Origin: Burkholderia paludis
GTDB taxonomy: Bacteria; Pseudomonadota; Gammaproteobacteria; Burkholderiales; Burkholderiaceae
Reading direction: 5' to 3'
DNA length: 64,000 nucleotides
Assembly (NCBI RefSeq): GCF_000732615.1
Contig: NZ_JPGL01000018.1
Coordinates: forward strand, 1-64,000
Part shown: piece by piece, positions 17,723 through 28,815 of the stretch
How positions within the stretch are numbered: position 1 is the stretch's first letter
How the letters are laid out: every line of letters starts with the position of its first letter
The notes under the pieces: model-generated
What the model saw: only the letters and a program-made list of their open reading frames with translations
What the model was told of the DNA's origin: nothing
The model's database searches: none
Made by a program: the position numbers and the translations under genes

Positions 17723-18681
17723 GATTTGCGCTCCGTCATGAACTTGCCTTCCGGCGCCTTCGCGTCCTTCTGCCGGCGCGTGTTGCCGTCGAGGCCGCCG
17801 TCGACGGCCCACTCGGCGAACACGGTCGGGCCCGGCTCGAATTCGCGCGGCTGCCACTCGGGCGTCAGCATGTCCTCGTCCGCGTAGTATTCGATCAGGC
17901 CGCCGGCCGGGTTCTGGAAGTACCAGAAGTACGCGGACGACACCGGGTGGCGACCCGGGCCGAGTTGCGTTTCCCAGCCGCAGCGGTCGATGTGCATGCC
18001 GCCGCCGAACACTTCGTGGATGTCGCGCACGGTGAACGCGACGTGGTTCAGGCCGCGCTTGGCCGTAGGCAGCGCGAGCAGGAACAGGTCGTGGTGGCCG
18101 CCGTGCGGCGCGCAGCGCATGAACGCGCCGCGGCCCGGATAGCGGTCCGACGTCTCGAAGCCGAGCAGGTCGTGATAGAACGTTTCCTGCGCGTCGAGGC
18201 AGTTCGTGAAGAACACGACATGCCCGACCTCGACCGGCTCCGCACGCGCATAGATCGGGCTCGGCTGGTCGACGCGCAGCGTACGGCCCCACACGTTCGA
18301 CGGCGAGCCGGTAATGTCGAGTTCGCGCTTGCGCGTGACTTCGACGCGGATCGCCATCCCGTTCGGATCGGTGCAGCCGAGCGCATCCTTCCGGGCGTAA
18401 AAACCGGGCTGGCCCGCGAACTTGCCGCGCAGCGCGTCGAGTTCCTGCTGCGTCGCGACGCCCCACGTGACCTCCCGCAGCGTCGGGCCCGCCTCGAACG
18501 CGGGCGGCAGCGCCGGATCGTCGGCCTTGACGACCAGCACGGTGCAGCCGTTCAGCGTCTCGAAGCGCGCCTGCGTTTCGTCGTGCGCGACTTCCTTCAG
18601 CCCCCAGTCGGCGAAAAAGCGCCGGCAGGTCGCGAGATCGTCGACACCATACGTGATCTGCTCGATTCCCAAGATGCTCAT
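17719..18681 (-). CDS. VOC-family extradiol-type dioxygenase
   Basis: A 320-residue protein with two vicinal-oxygen-chelate modules, the arrangement of type I extradiol ring-cleavage dioxygenases. The C-terminal module has the expected iron ligands: His in VEVGHVVFF, His in GLNHVAFTV and Glu in GLIEYYADED. Supporting residues are visible in HGGHHDLFL and SSAYFWYFQNP. It probably cleaves a catechol-like intermediate of the pathway. The substrate is unknown; the protein is longer than catechol 2,3-dioxygenases of the short class. It overlaps the reductase gene by 4 bases. Confidence 0.85.
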   Translation of the reverse strand: MSILGIEQITYGVDDLATCRRFFADWGLKEVAHDETQARFETLNGCTVLVVKADDPALPPAFEAGPTLREVTWGVATQQELDALRGKFAGQPGFYARKDALGCTDPNGMAIRVEVTRKRELDITGSPSNVWGRTLRVDQPSPIYARAEPVEVGHVVFFTNCLDAQETFYHDLLGFETSDRYPGRGAFMRCAPHGGHHDLFLLALPTAKRGLNHVAFTVRDIHEVFGGGMHIDRCGWETQLGPGRHPVSSAYFWYFQNPAGGLIEYYADEDMLTPEWQPREFEPGPTVFAEWAVDGGLDGNTRRQKDAKAPEGKFMTERKS

Positions 18682-18699
18682 TGCGTCATTCCCCTTCGC

Positions 18700-20190
18700 T
18701 CAGTTCGCCCACGGCAGCGGCGCGTCGTTCAAGCCCCAGTAGAGGCTCTTCTGCTGCATGTACTCGCGGATGCCGAGACGCCCCTTCTCGCGGCCCATCC
18801 CGCTCTCCTTCCAGCCCGAGAACGGCGTGGAGATCGAGAACAGCTTGTACGTGTTGATCCAGACGGTGCCCGTCTCCAGCGCGCGCGCAATGCGCCACGC
18901 GCGCTTGTAGTCGCGGGTCCAGATGCCGGCCGCGAGCCCGAACACGCTGTCGTTCGCCTGCGCGATCAGCGACGCTTCGTCGTCGAACGGCATCGCGACG
19001 AGCACGGGCCCGAAGATCTCTTCCCGGCAGATGCGCGCGCTGTTCGGCAGGCCTTCGAGAATCGTCGGCTGATAGAAGAAGCCGTGCTCGCGCCCGTCGC
19101 CCGTCGGACGCTCGCCGCCGCACAGCAGGCGGCCGCCTTCCTCGAGACCGAGCGCGACGTAGCGCTCCACCGATTCGCGATGCTTCGCGGTGATCAGCGG
19201 CCCCATCTGCGTGTCGGGGCGGGTCGGGTCGCCCACGCGCAGCTTGCGTGCGCCGGCCACCAGGCGCGCCATGAACGCGTCGTACACCGAGCGCTGCACG
19301 AACAGCCGCGAGCCCGCGATGCACGCTTCGCCCGACGAACTGAAGATGCCGTACAGCACGCCGTTGACCGCGTGGTCGAGATCGGCGTCGTCGCACACGA
19401 TCGTCGGCGACTTGCCGCCGAGTTCGAGCGACACCGGCATCAGCTTCTCGGCCGCGAGGCGCGCGATGCCGCGCCCCACCTCGGTGCCGCCCGTAAACGA
19501 CACCTTCTTCACCAGCGGATGCCGCACGAGCACGTCGCCGATCACCGAGCCCTTGCCCGGCAGCACGCTCAGCACGCCCTTCGGCACGCCGGCTTCCTCG
19601 CAGATGCGCGCCAGCGCGAGCGACACGAGCGGCGTGACTTCGGCCGGCTTGAGCACCACCGCGTTGCCGCCGGCGAGCGCCGGCGCGAGCTTCTGCGCAT
19701 CGGACGCGATCGGCGAATTCCACGGCGTGATCGCGGCGATCACGCCGATCGGCTCGTACACGCTCATCGTCAGGTAGTCGCCGCGCGACGGCGTCAGTTC
19801 CTCGTCGAGCGTTTCGAGGCACGCCGCGAAATAGCGGAACGTGTTCGCGGCGCTGGCCACCAGCACGCGCGTCTCGCCGATCGGCTTGCCGTTGTCGCGG
19901 CGCTGCAGGTTCGCGAGCGCCTCGTGGCGCTGCATGATCAGATCCGCGATGCGGTACAGCACCTGCGCGCGCTGGTGCGGCTTCAGCCCGGCCCAGTCGG
20001 CGCGGCGCCATGCCGCGTCGGCGGCCTCGACGGCCTCGGCCGCGTCTTCCGCGTTCGCGGTCGACACTTCCATGTTCGGCGACTGGTCGGCCGGATAGAC
20101 GCTCGTGTACGGCGCGCCACGGCCGCGCCGCCACTCGCCGCCGATCAGGATGTTGCCGTCGGGCACGAGGCTCGTATCGAAAGGAGTCAT
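18700..20190 (-). CDS. NAD(P)-dependent aldehyde dehydrogenase
   Basis: A 496-residue aldehyde dehydrogenase that oxidises a semialdehyde or aldehyde to the acid. The catalytic Cys290 (SSSGEACIAGSR), general base Glu256 (LELGGKSP) and oxyanion Asn157 (TPWNSP) are all present, as is the cofactor loop SFTGGTEVGR. It is closest in pattern to hydroxymuconic-semialdehyde and betaine-aldehyde dehydrogenases. The ATG at 20190 is preferred to a GTG at 20220. It lies 18 bases upstream of the extradiol-type gene and likely acts on its ring-cleavage product or a later aldehyde. Confidence 0.9.
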   Translation of the reverse strand: MTPFDTSLVPDGNILIGGEWRRGRGAPYTSVYPADQSPNMEVSTANAEDAAEAVEAADAAWRRADWAGLKPHQRAQVLYRIADLIMQRHEALANLQRRDNGKPIGETRVLVASAANTFRYFAACLETLDEELTPSRGDYLTMSVYEPIGVIAAITPWNSPIASDAQKLAPALAGGNAVVLKPAEVTPLVSLALARICEEAGVPKGVLSVLPGKGSVIGDVLVRHPLVKKVSFTGGTEVGRGIARLAAEKLMPVSLELGGKSPTIVCDDADLDHAVNGVLYGIFSSSGEACIAGSRLFVQRSVYDAFMARLVAGARKLRVGDPTRPDTQMGPLITAKHRESVERYVALGLEEGGRLLCGGERPTGDGREHGFFYQPTILEGLPNSARICREEIFGPVLVAMPFDDEASLIAQANDSVFGLAAGIWTRDYKRAWRIARALETGTVWINTYKLFSISTPFSGWKESGMGREKGRLGIREYMQQKSLYWGLNDAPLPWAN

Positions 20191-20262
20191 GTCACAAGTC
20201 CCACAAATCTGTGTCTGCACGTCCGCCCTCGCCGTGGCGCGGGCGGACCTTCAATGGCCCGG

Positions 20263-22730
<2,468 letters not shown>

Positions 22731-22738
<8 letters not shown>

Positions 22739-23528
22739 GGCGTGCAAAGCCTCCAGAAACGTCGATATGGCTGCCCGTCGTGTAGGACGACAGATGCGTT
22801 GCGAGATAAAAAAGCGCCCAGGCGGCCTCGTCGGGCTTGCCGAAGCGATTCAGCGGAATGTTCTTCTTGCGGGCGAGCGCGCCCGTCCAGTCTTCCCAGC
22901 TTTCGCCGGGCTGCGCCTGCGCCTCGTGACGGCGGCGCCACTGGCCCGACTCGACGATGCCGATCAGGATCGAGTTCACCCGGATGCGCTGCGGCGCGAG
23001 TTCGGCCGCGAGCGACTTCACGAGGCTCAGCACGCCGGCGCGCGCCGACGACGTCGCGACCATGTGCGGCTCGGGCTGCAGCGCGAGCAGCGAATTCACG
23101 CAGGTGACCGTCGGCGCGTGCGCGTCGCGCAGCAGCGGCAGGAACGCGCGCGTCGGGCGGATGATGCTGAAGTACTTCAGCTCGAGTTCTTCGCGCCATG
23201 CGTCGTCGGTCGTGTCGGCGAAGGTCGACACGCGGCCCTGGCCGGCGTTGTTGATCAGCATGTCGGCGCGGCCGAAGCGGGTGGCGACCGCTTGCGCGAA
23301 CGCGCTCACGTCGGCTTCGTCGAGCACGTTGCAGCGCGCGGCGAGCAGTTGCGCGTCCGGATGTTTCGCGCGAAGCCCGGCCTCGGCGCGCGCGAGACGG
23401 TCGCTGTCGCGGCCGCAAATCGCGACCGACGCGCCGGCCTGCAGGAAGCGTTCGGCGGTCGCGAGGCCGATGCCGGACGAACCGCCCGTCACCACCGCCA
23501 CCTGCCCGGTCAGATCGATCTCAATCAT
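22731..23528 (-). CDS. SDR-family protein lacking the YxxxK catalytic pair
   Basis: A 265-residue short-chain dehydrogenase/reductase by fold: TGGSSGIG (residues 14-21) binds the nucleotide, NNAG is at about 93-96 and Ser146 sits in VNSLLAL. The active-site Tyr and Lys are replaced, however. The aligned segment reads TSSARAGVL, putting Thr at 159 and Arg at 163 where YxxxK should be. It may bind NAD(P) without classic reduction, or use another chemistry. It overlaps the TPP gene by 8 bases and the IclR gene by 4 bases, so it is part of the operon. Confidence 0.85.
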
Positions 23529-24379
23529 CGGAGTCCTAAAGCCTTCAGAAACGTATGCTCGTCATCCGAGCGGTAATTGAGCCGCCGCGACAGTTCCGCC
23601 GCCGCGCGCTGCACCTTGTCGATCAGCCCGTCCGAGATCAGCGCCGCGTCGATCTCCGGGCGCGGCACCGTCACCGTGATGCACGCGACGATCCGCTGCG
23701 TCTCGTTGCGCACCGGCGCGGTGACCACCGAGATGCCGCGCTCGAACGACGAGTTGCTGACGCCGTAACCGCGCAGCGCATCCTCGCGGATCACTTCGTA
23801 CAGCGCGTCGACCGTCTCCGGCGTCGCGCTCGTCATCCGGTTCAGCGTGCCTTCCGGGTACAGCACGTGCAGCTCCTGCAGCGACAGGTCGCCCATCAGC
23901 ACGTGGCCGTGCGTCGTCGCATGCGCGGGCAGGCGCGTGCCGACGTTCACGCGGATCGAACTGAACACCGGCGACTGGCTCTGCGCCTTCGCGACGAACA
24001 CCACGTCGCGGCCGTCGCGGATCACGATGTGCGTCGTGAAGCCCGTCGCGTCGCGCAGGCTCTCGATCACGGGCAGGCCGAGATCGGTCAGCTCGAGCGA
24101 GCTCAGGTATTCGAAGCCGAGCCGCAGCACGGCAATGCCCAGCTTGTAATTGCGGTCCTTGTCGGCGCGCTCGAGGAAGCCGAGCGATTCGAGCGTCTGC
24201 AGCAGACGGAACACCGTCGTGCGCGGAATGCCGAGCCGCTTCGACAGCTCGGGGGCGCCGAGCACCGGCTCGCGCGGCGAGAACTCCGCGAGAATCCGCA
24301 GCCCGCGTTCGAGGCCGGGCACCACGTAGCCGGCGTCGGCCTTGCCGTTGTCGGGCGCTTGTTGCAGCGGTTCGCTCAT
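23525..24379 (-). CDS. IclR-family transcriptional regulator (operon-internal)
   Basis: A 284-residue IclR regulator. An N-terminal winged helix-turn-helix covers about residues 18-85 (VLGAPELSKRLGIPRTTVFR), and a GAF-like effector domain follows, with HATTHGHVLMGDL and GYGVSNSSFERGISVVTAPV. It probably senses a pathway substrate or intermediate and controls the operon and porin. It is a close paralogue of the IclR protein encoded at 30392-31285. The ATG overlaps the hydrolase stop by 4 bases. Its place inside the operon it probably controls implies autoregulation. Confidence 0.92.
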   Translation of the reverse strand: MSEPLQQAPDNGKADAGYVVPGLERGLRILAEFSPREPVLGAPELSKRLGIPRTTVFRLLQTLESLGFLERADKDRNYKLGIAVLRLGFEYLSSLELTDLGLPVIESLRDATGFTTHIVIRDGRDVVFVAKAQSQSPVFSSIRVNVGTRLPAHATTHGHVLMGDLSLQELHVLYPEGTLNRMTSATPETVDALYEVIREDALRGYGVSNSSFERGISVVTAPVRNETQRIVACITVTVPRPEIDAALISDGLIDKVQRAAAELSRRLNYRSDDEHTFLKALGLR

Positions 24380-25272
24380 GCGCGCCCCCGTTGCAGGTCG
24401 CACTGACGGCAGAAGGTTTCGATCAGCGCGGAATAGGCCTCCGGCGCTTCCACGTAGCCGGCGTGACCGACCTGCGGAATCACCTGCAGCCCGACCTGCG
24501 CGGCCGCGGCGATCCGCTCGCATGCGGCCGGCGGCGTAATCGCGTCGTTCGCGCCGACGGCCACGGCCGTGCGGCCGCGAAAACCGGCGAGATCGGCCGC
24601 GAGATCGGCGTTCGCAAGCAGGTGCGTGGCCTGCGCATAGCCGTGCGGCACGATGCGCGCCATGTTCCAGCGCACCCAGGCGCGCGCGTCCTCGCTCGCG
24701 AAACCGGACAGCATGTTGCCGCTGCGCTGCCTGGCGAGCCCGGCAGGGCCGAGTTCCGCGAGCATCGCGAGCCGCGCGTCGCGGCGCGATTCGCGCGTGT
24801 CGGCGGGCGCGCTGCCGTAGCCGCCCGCGGGCGAGATCAGCAGCAGGCCGGCGATCCGCCCGGGCAGCGCGCGGGCCAGCCCGCCGGCCACGATCGCGCC
24901 GAGCGAATGGCCGACCAGCACGCAGCGTTCGATGCCGAGCGCCTCGAGCCACGCGTTCAGCGACGCCGCGTAATCGGCGGCGACCGGCGACGCGCCGGAC
25001 ACGGGCGTCGACACGCCGTAGCCGGGCGCATCCCAGGCGAGCACGCGGCGCGACGCGCCGAGCGCGTCGAGCTGGCGCACCCACGACGCGGCGCCCGAGC
25101 CGATGCCGTGCAGCAGCACGACGGGCAGCGTACGGCCCGCATGCTGCGCGCCGGCTTCGCGATAGCCGATCGTGCCGGCCACGCCGGCCGCGCAACGCTG
25201 CTCGGGAAACTGCCCGAGCAGCGCGGCGAATGCCGACGGACGGCCCTGATCACGTTTGTCGATGACACGCAT
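24376..25272 (-). CDS. Alpha/beta hydrolase, possible C-C bond hydrolase
   Basis: A 298-residue alpha/beta hydrolase. The oxyanion loop LLHGIGSGAASW, the nucleophile elbow GHSLG (Ser123), the acid in VGANDAITPP and the histidine in VGHAGYVEAP give a complete triad. In meta-cleavage operons such enzymes hydrolyse the ring-cleavage product at a C-C bond; some act as esterases or enol-lactone hydrolases instead. It lies between the cupin and IclR genes and is translationally coupled to IclR through an ATGA overlap. Confidence 0.88.
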   Translation of the reverse strand: MRVIDKRDQGRPSAFAALLGQFPEQRCAAGVAGTIGYREAGAQHAGRTLPVVLLHGIGSGAASWVRQLDALGASRRVLAWDAPGYGVSTPVSGASPVAADYAASLNAWLEALGIERCVLVGHSLGAIVAGGLARALPGRIAGLLLISPAGGYGSAPADTRESRRDARLAMLAELGPAGLARQRSGNMLSGFASEDARAWVRWNMARIVPHGYAQATHLLANADLAADLAGFRGRTAVAVGANDAITPPAACERIAAAAQVGLQVIPQVGHAGYVEAPEAYSALIETFCRQCDLQRGRA

Positions 25273-25290
25273 TGCTTTGCCCGCTCCGTC

Positions 25291-25818
25291 TCAACGCTTG
25301 ATCTTCGCGAGCGGCGAATCGGGCGGATACGTCGGCGTGATCGGCTTCGACGAACCGAGCATCACGCACATCAGCGCGTCTTCCTCGCCGATGTTGATTT
25401 CCGTGCGATACACACCCGGCGGCACCGAGATCAGGTCGCGCTCGCCGAGGATCGCTTCCCACGTCTCGCCGTCGCGCTCGCAGATCACCTTCATCTTGCC
25501 GCGCAGCACGAAGAAGATTTCCTCGACGTCGATGTGGATGTGGCTCGGGCCGATGTTGCCGGCCGGAATGACCATCGTCGAGAACGTGAAGTTGCCGGCC
25601 GGCACCGTGTTGACGTCCTTCGCGACGCCCGTGCCGCCCGTGCCGACATAGCGCATCTGCGCGCGGCGGTACTTCGGGTCGTAGTCGGCCTGGAACTTCA
25701 GCGCGTCCCAGTCGTAGCGCCGCGTTGCGTAGCGCGCCACGCGCCCTTCCATCCAGTCGCCGAAGCTTGCGTCTTCGGGCTGGTCCCACGACTTGCGTTC
25801 GAGATCGGCGTCCGCCAT
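25291..25818 (-). CDS. Cupin-domain protein, possible dioxygenase
   Basis: A 175-residue single-cupin protein. The first cupin motif supplies metal ligands His93 and His95 plus an acidic residue (PSHIHIDVEEIFFVLRG). The second includes DLISVPPGVYRTEINIG. It has the size of small cupins that act as dioxygenases, isomerases or sugar-binding folds, so the reaction cannot be named. The ATG at 25818 has AAGGAGAGGACG directly upstream. It lies between the hydrolase and dehydrogenase genes of the operon. Confidence 0.85.
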   Translation of the reverse strand: MADADLERKSWDQPEDASFGDWMEGRVARYATRRYDWDALKFQADYDPKYRRAQMRYVGTGGTGVAKDVNTVPAGNFTFSTMVIPAGNIGPSHIHIDVEEIFFVLRGKMKVICERDGETWEAILGERDLISVPPGVYRTEINIGEEDALMCVMLGSSKPITPTYPPDSPLAKIKR

Positions 25819-25847
25819 CGTCCTCTCCTTCATCAAGGGTAAAAACA

Positions 25848-26618
25848 TCAATTCATTACGAAGCCGCCGTTCACCGGCAGCAACTGGCCCGTCACGAAGC
25901 GCGCGCCGTCCGACAACAGGAACAGCACGGGGCCCGTCACGTCGTCGGGCACCTGCGCGCGCGTCAGCGCGCGGCCCTGCATGTAGAACGCATGGCGTTC
26001 GGCCGGCACGTAGGCCGTCGCCTCGACTTCGGTCAGCCCGGGCGCGATCGCGTTGACCGTCACGCCGTGCGCGCCGAACTCGCGCGCCTGCGCATGCGTC
26101 ATCGCGATCACCGCGCCCTTGCTCGCGACGTACGCGAGCAGCTTCGGCGCGCCCCACAACGCGGTGTCGGACGCGAGGTTCACGATCGCGCCGCGGCCCG
26201 ACTGCGCGAGGTGCGGCAGCGCTGCATTGCTGACGAGCCACACGCCGCGCACGTTCACGTTCATCACGGCGTCCCAGGTCGACACGTCGAGCTCCGTCGA
26301 CAGCTTGCCGCCCGAGTTCGTGATCGCCGCGTTGTTGATCAGCGCGTCGATGCCGCCGAGCGCCGCCGCGCCCTGCGCGACGAACGCGTCGACGCTCGCC
26401 GGATCGGCCAGGTCGAGCGTGAAGAAAAATGCGGCGTGGCCGGCCTGCGTGAGCTGCGCGGCCAGCGCGCGGCCCTCGTCGGCGAGCACGTCGCCGAACG
26501 CGACCTGCGCGCCCGCCGCGACCAGCGCCTTCACGAACGCCGCGCCGAGCCCGCGCGCGCCGCCGGTGACAAGCACCCGACGCCCCGCGAGCGACACGAC
26601 CGGTGCGTGCTCAGCCAT
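25848..26618 (-). CDS. Short-chain dehydrogenase/reductase (canonical)
   Basis: A 256-residue classical SDR with TGGARGLG (nucleotide binding), NNAA, the catalytic Ser in NLASDT, and Tyr/Lys in YVASKGAV. In a Rieske dioxygenase operon the obvious role is dehydrogenation of a cis-dihydrodiol to the catechol, which would feed the extradiol-type enzyme; this is inferred from context. The start at 26618 overlaps the Rieske alpha-subunit gene by 8 bases. Confidence 0.9.
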   Translation of the reverse strand: MAEHAPVVSLAGRRVLVTGGARGLGAAFVKALVAAGAQVAFGDVLADEGRALAAQLTQAGHAAFFFTLDLADPASVDAFVAQGAAALGGIDALINNAAITNSGGKLSTELDVSTWDAVMNVNVRGVWLVSNAALPHLAQSGRGAIVNLASDTALWGAPKLLAYVASKGAVIAMTHAQAREFGAHGVTVNAIAPGLTEVEATAYVPAERHAFYMQGRALTRAQVPDDVTGPVLFLLSDGARFVTGQLLPVNGGFVMN

Positions 26619-27684
26619 TTGCCGGCTCCGCCGCGGCCTGCGCCGCGCGATGCGCGTCAAGCGCGGAAAGATGTTCCTGCGCGCGCTGGCGCAGCATCCG
26701 GCGCACGCGCGTGATGCCGACGTCGTGCTGATACAGGTATTCGTGATCGCGCGCTTGCGGCGCGAGGCTTTCGAGGACGTAGCGGTCCTGCTCGAGCACG
26801 TCCCAGTGCAGGCCCTCGAGACGGTTGCGGTACATGAAGCGCCACACGTCGCGCTGCCAGCCGCCGACCTTGCGCGTGCGCCAGAAGTAGACCTGGCAGT
26901 GGTCGCCGTCGACCGGCGTCGCGAAGCCGATGATCCCGAAGTTGCCGCCGGGGCCGAACTTCTGCTTGTACGGAATCGCGAGACGCATCCACAGGCAGCC
27001 GGTTTCGCCGAGCTCCACCCAGTCGAAGTTCACGTCGCGCTGGCCGATCTTCTCGAACATCAGGCCCGTGTCCGTCTTGCGCACGCGCATGTCGGCCTGC
27101 TTGTCGCCTTCGGCCATCGAGTGCGACGTCGCGTGCAGGTAGGCGCCGTGCATCGGGTCCATCACGTTGTCGATCGCGTACTGGTAATTGCACGTCCAGT
27201 TCGACACGCACAGGAAGTGCGCGTACTCGTCGTCGACCAGTTCCTCGGGCAGGTTCAGCGGCGCCGGCTCGCGATGCGCGTCGTCGCCGAACCACAGGAA
27301 GATCGCGCCGGCACGCTCCTCGACCGGATACGACTTCACGCACGTCGTGCCTTCGAGCGGACAGTTCGACACGGCCGGCACACGGCTGACCGTGCCGCCG
27401 CCGTCGACCTCGATGCCGTGGTACCAGCAGGCGATGTTGCCGCCGAGGTTCCAGCCGAGCGACAGCCGCGCGCCGCGGTGCGGGCAGCGATCCTCCAGCG
27501 CGTGGACCTTGCCGTCGTGATCGCGCCACAGCACGATCTGCTCGGACAGGCGCGTGAGGCCGACAGGCGCGTTCGACACCTGCCAGCTCGGCGCGACGGG
27601 ATGCCAGTAGTTCTTGATGCCGCGGTCGAGATAGTCGCGGACCGGGTCGGGTTGTGTCGTGTTGTGTTGTACGGGGGACGTCAT
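26611..27684 (-). CDS. Rieske non-haem iron oxygenase, alpha subunit
   Basis: A 357-residue terminal oxygenase component. The Rieske 2Fe-2S ligands are Cys67, His69, Cys86 and His89 (RCPHRG, CWYHG). The catalytic domain has the bridging Asp176 and iron ligands His179 and His184 (DNVMDPMHGAYLH). It is shorter than two-subunit dioxygenases and there is no beta-subunit gene. It therefore resembles the homotrimeric, alpha-only group (carbazole-, phthalate- or vanillate-type oxygenases). The ATG at 27684 has CCGGAG upstream. Electrons would come from the reductase and ferredoxin of the same operon. Confidence 0.93.
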   Translation of the reverse strand: MTSPVQHNTTQPDPVRDYLDRGIKNYWHPVAPSWQVSNAPVGLTRLSEQIVLWRDHDGKVHALEDRCPHRGARLSLGWNLGGNIACWYHGIEVDGGGTVSRVPAVSNCPLEGTTCVKSYPVEERAGAIFLWFGDDAHREPAPLNLPEELVDDEYAHFLCVSNWTCNYQYAIDNVMDPMHGAYLHATSHSMAEGDKQADMRVRKTDTGLMFEKIGQRDVNFDWVELGETGCLWMRLAIPYKQKFGPGGNFGIIGFATPVDGDHCQVYFWRTRKVGGWQRDVWRFMYRNRLEGLHWDVLEQDRYVLESLAPQARDHEYLYQHDVGITRVRRMLRQRAQEHLSALDAHRAAQAAAEPANG

Positions 27685-27741
27685 CAGTGTGCTCCGGATG
27701 CGGTTGTCGTCGGATCGTCGGGTCTCACGCGCTCGGCGCGC

Positions 27742-28053
27742 TCATTCCGCGAGCGCGGCCAGCTCGGCGCGGAAGCGCTCGGCGGTCCACGGCGAGCCGT
27801 CCGGCGCACGGAAGCCGATGCGGTTCAGGCCCGCGACGACCTCGTCCAGCTCGACCGCGCCGGCTTCGAACACGCGCTCCAGCGCATCGCCGAGGTCGTT
27901 CTCGTACTGGGTCGGCGCGGCCTTGCGGTTCTGCCAGACCTGGTTCCCGGCCTGGCCGGGGATCTCGATCTGCCCCTTGCCCGCGACGTTGTTCGGCTGC
28001 GGCGCCACCCACGGCTTCAGGAAGGGATTGAAGTTGACGGTCGCTTCTTTCAT
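27742..28053 (-). CDS. Small Rieske-operon protein, recombinase-like helix-turn-helix
   Basis: A 103-residue protein whose C-terminal half (about residues 48-100, with NRIGFRAPDGSPWTAERFRA) resembles the small helix-turn-helix found in serine recombinases. The N-terminal half is Asn/Pro/Gln-rich. Similar small proteins are reported next to Rieske oxygenase genes, but their function is not known to me. It sits one base past the ferredoxin stop and 57 bases before the oxygenase. It could be a regulator or an oxygenase assembly factor. Confidence 0.75.
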   Translation of the reverse strand: MKEATVNFNPFLKPWVAPQPNNVAGKGQIEIPGQAGNQVWQNRKAAPTQYENDLGDALERVFEAGAVELDEVVAGLNRIGFRAPDGSPWTAERFRAELAALAE

Positions 28054-28054
28054 G

Positions 28055-28372
28055 TCATTCCACCTTGATCTGGATTTCCTCGCCGGCGAGGCGCACCGCG
28101 TACTGCTTCAGCGCGCGCCCGCCCGGCCCCTTCAGGCATTCGCCCGTCCTGATGTCGAACACGGCCTCGTGCAGCGGGCATTCGACGGTGCCCTCGTCGA
28201 CGAAGCCCTGCGTCAGCAGCGCATACGCATGCGGGCATACGTTCTCGAGCGCATACACGTCGTCGCCGACGCGGTAGATCCCGATTTCGACGCCGTCGGT
28301 CCGCTTGAACTCGATCGGCGTGTCCTCCGACAGCGCGCCGGCATGCCCGGCGCAAATCCATTGTTCAGACAT
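28055..28372 (-). CDS. Rieske-type ferredoxin
   Basis: A 105-residue electron-transfer protein with Rieske ligands Cys46, His48, Cys65 and His68 (CPHAYALL, CPLHEAVFD). Its size is standard for the ferredoxin of three-component dioxygenases. It is the first gene of the catabolic operon, with GAAGGAAGG before the ATG and a promoter plus operator 40-105 bases upstream. It should shuttle electrons from the FAD reductase (16478-17722) to the oxygenase (26611-27684). Confidence 0.93.
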   Translation of the reverse strand: MSEQWICAGHAGALSEDTPIEFKRTDGVEIGIYRVGDDVYALENVCPHAYALLTQGFVDEGTVECPLHEAVFDIRTGECLKGPGGRALKQYAVRLAGEEIQIKVE

Positions 28373-28414
28373 CTCACACCCTTCCTTCTGAGCGACGCTC
28401 GGTTGTCTCCGATT

Positions 28415-28432
28415 TGTTCCATACCAGGAACA
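28415..28432 (-). promoter_or_regulatory. Candidate IclR operator of the catabolic operon
   Basis: TGTTCCATACCAGGAACA is an inverted repeat of TGTTCC with a 6-base spacer. On the minus strand it differs from the porin-side site by a single base. It lies about 10-27 bases downstream of the predicted start of transcription, where a bound repressor would block elongation or open-complex formation. Confidence 0.65.
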
Positions 28433-28449
28433 GCAGTTTATGGATGGTG

Positions 28450-28477
28450 ATTATAGGAGCGACTTTCCACGAGTAAA
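28450..28477 (-). promoter_or_regulatory. Sigma-70 promoter of the catabolic operon
   Basis: On the minus strand, a perfect -10 box TATAAT (28450-28455) is preceded by TTTACT (28472-28477) with a 16-base spacer. The start would be near 28442, giving a leader of about 70 bases to the ferredoxin gene. Confidence 0.65.
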
Positions 28478-28651
28478 ACAAAAAGCTGCATGTCCTAGGG
28501 AAAACACCGACCGACCGGTCGCCGATCGCTTTCTGCCGCCTTGCCGGAAGTATTTTTTTGTTTTACAGCAGGGATTTACCGCCTTTTCCCGGGTGTGGCG
28601 CAGCGTTGCCGCGCAGCCGCCGGAAGCCGGTCCGTCCCGAAAAATTTATTT

Positions 28652-28679
28652 TTGATCCGGCGGCCGACGCCCCTATACT
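28652..28679 (+). promoter_or_regulatory. Sigma-70 promoter of the porin gene
   Basis: A -35 box TTGATC (28652-28657) and a -10 box TATACT (28674-28679) are separated by 16 bases. The start would be near 28686, about 130 bases upstream of the porin ATG. Confidence 0.65.
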
Positions 28680-28699
28680 CCATTCCATCAGAGGCACAC

Positions 28700-28717
28700 T
28701 GTTCCTTGTATGGAACA
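28700..28717 (+). promoter_or_regulatory. Candidate IclR operator of the porin gene
   Basis: TGTTCCTTGTATGGAACA is an inverted repeat of TGTTCC with a 6-base spacer. It is 17/18 identical to the reverse complement of the site at 28415-28432 and is placed about 14 bases downstream of the predicted start, mirroring the other promoter. Confidence 0.65.
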
Positions 28718-28815
28718 TACGAATGCCCATCCATGGCAATCCCGCGCGACGCCCGGCCGTTCCCGCTCGCGCCGCCACGGCACGTTTTCATCAGGTTGGA
28801 GATTCAGGAGATCAA

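Larger units (their letters stand above)
28373..28815. other. Divergent regulatory region of operon and porin
   Basis: A 443-base spacer without genes. It contains two divergent sigma-70 promoters, each followed by an 18-base palindrome of nearly the same sequence, and an AT-rich centre. Confidence 0.8.

Noticed and set aside
27742..28053. Remnant of a serine recombinase or integrase
   Set aside because: Only a helix-turn-helix-like segment is present and the gene is tightly packed between Rieske genes with its own ribosome site, so it is an operon member and not a mobile-element scar.
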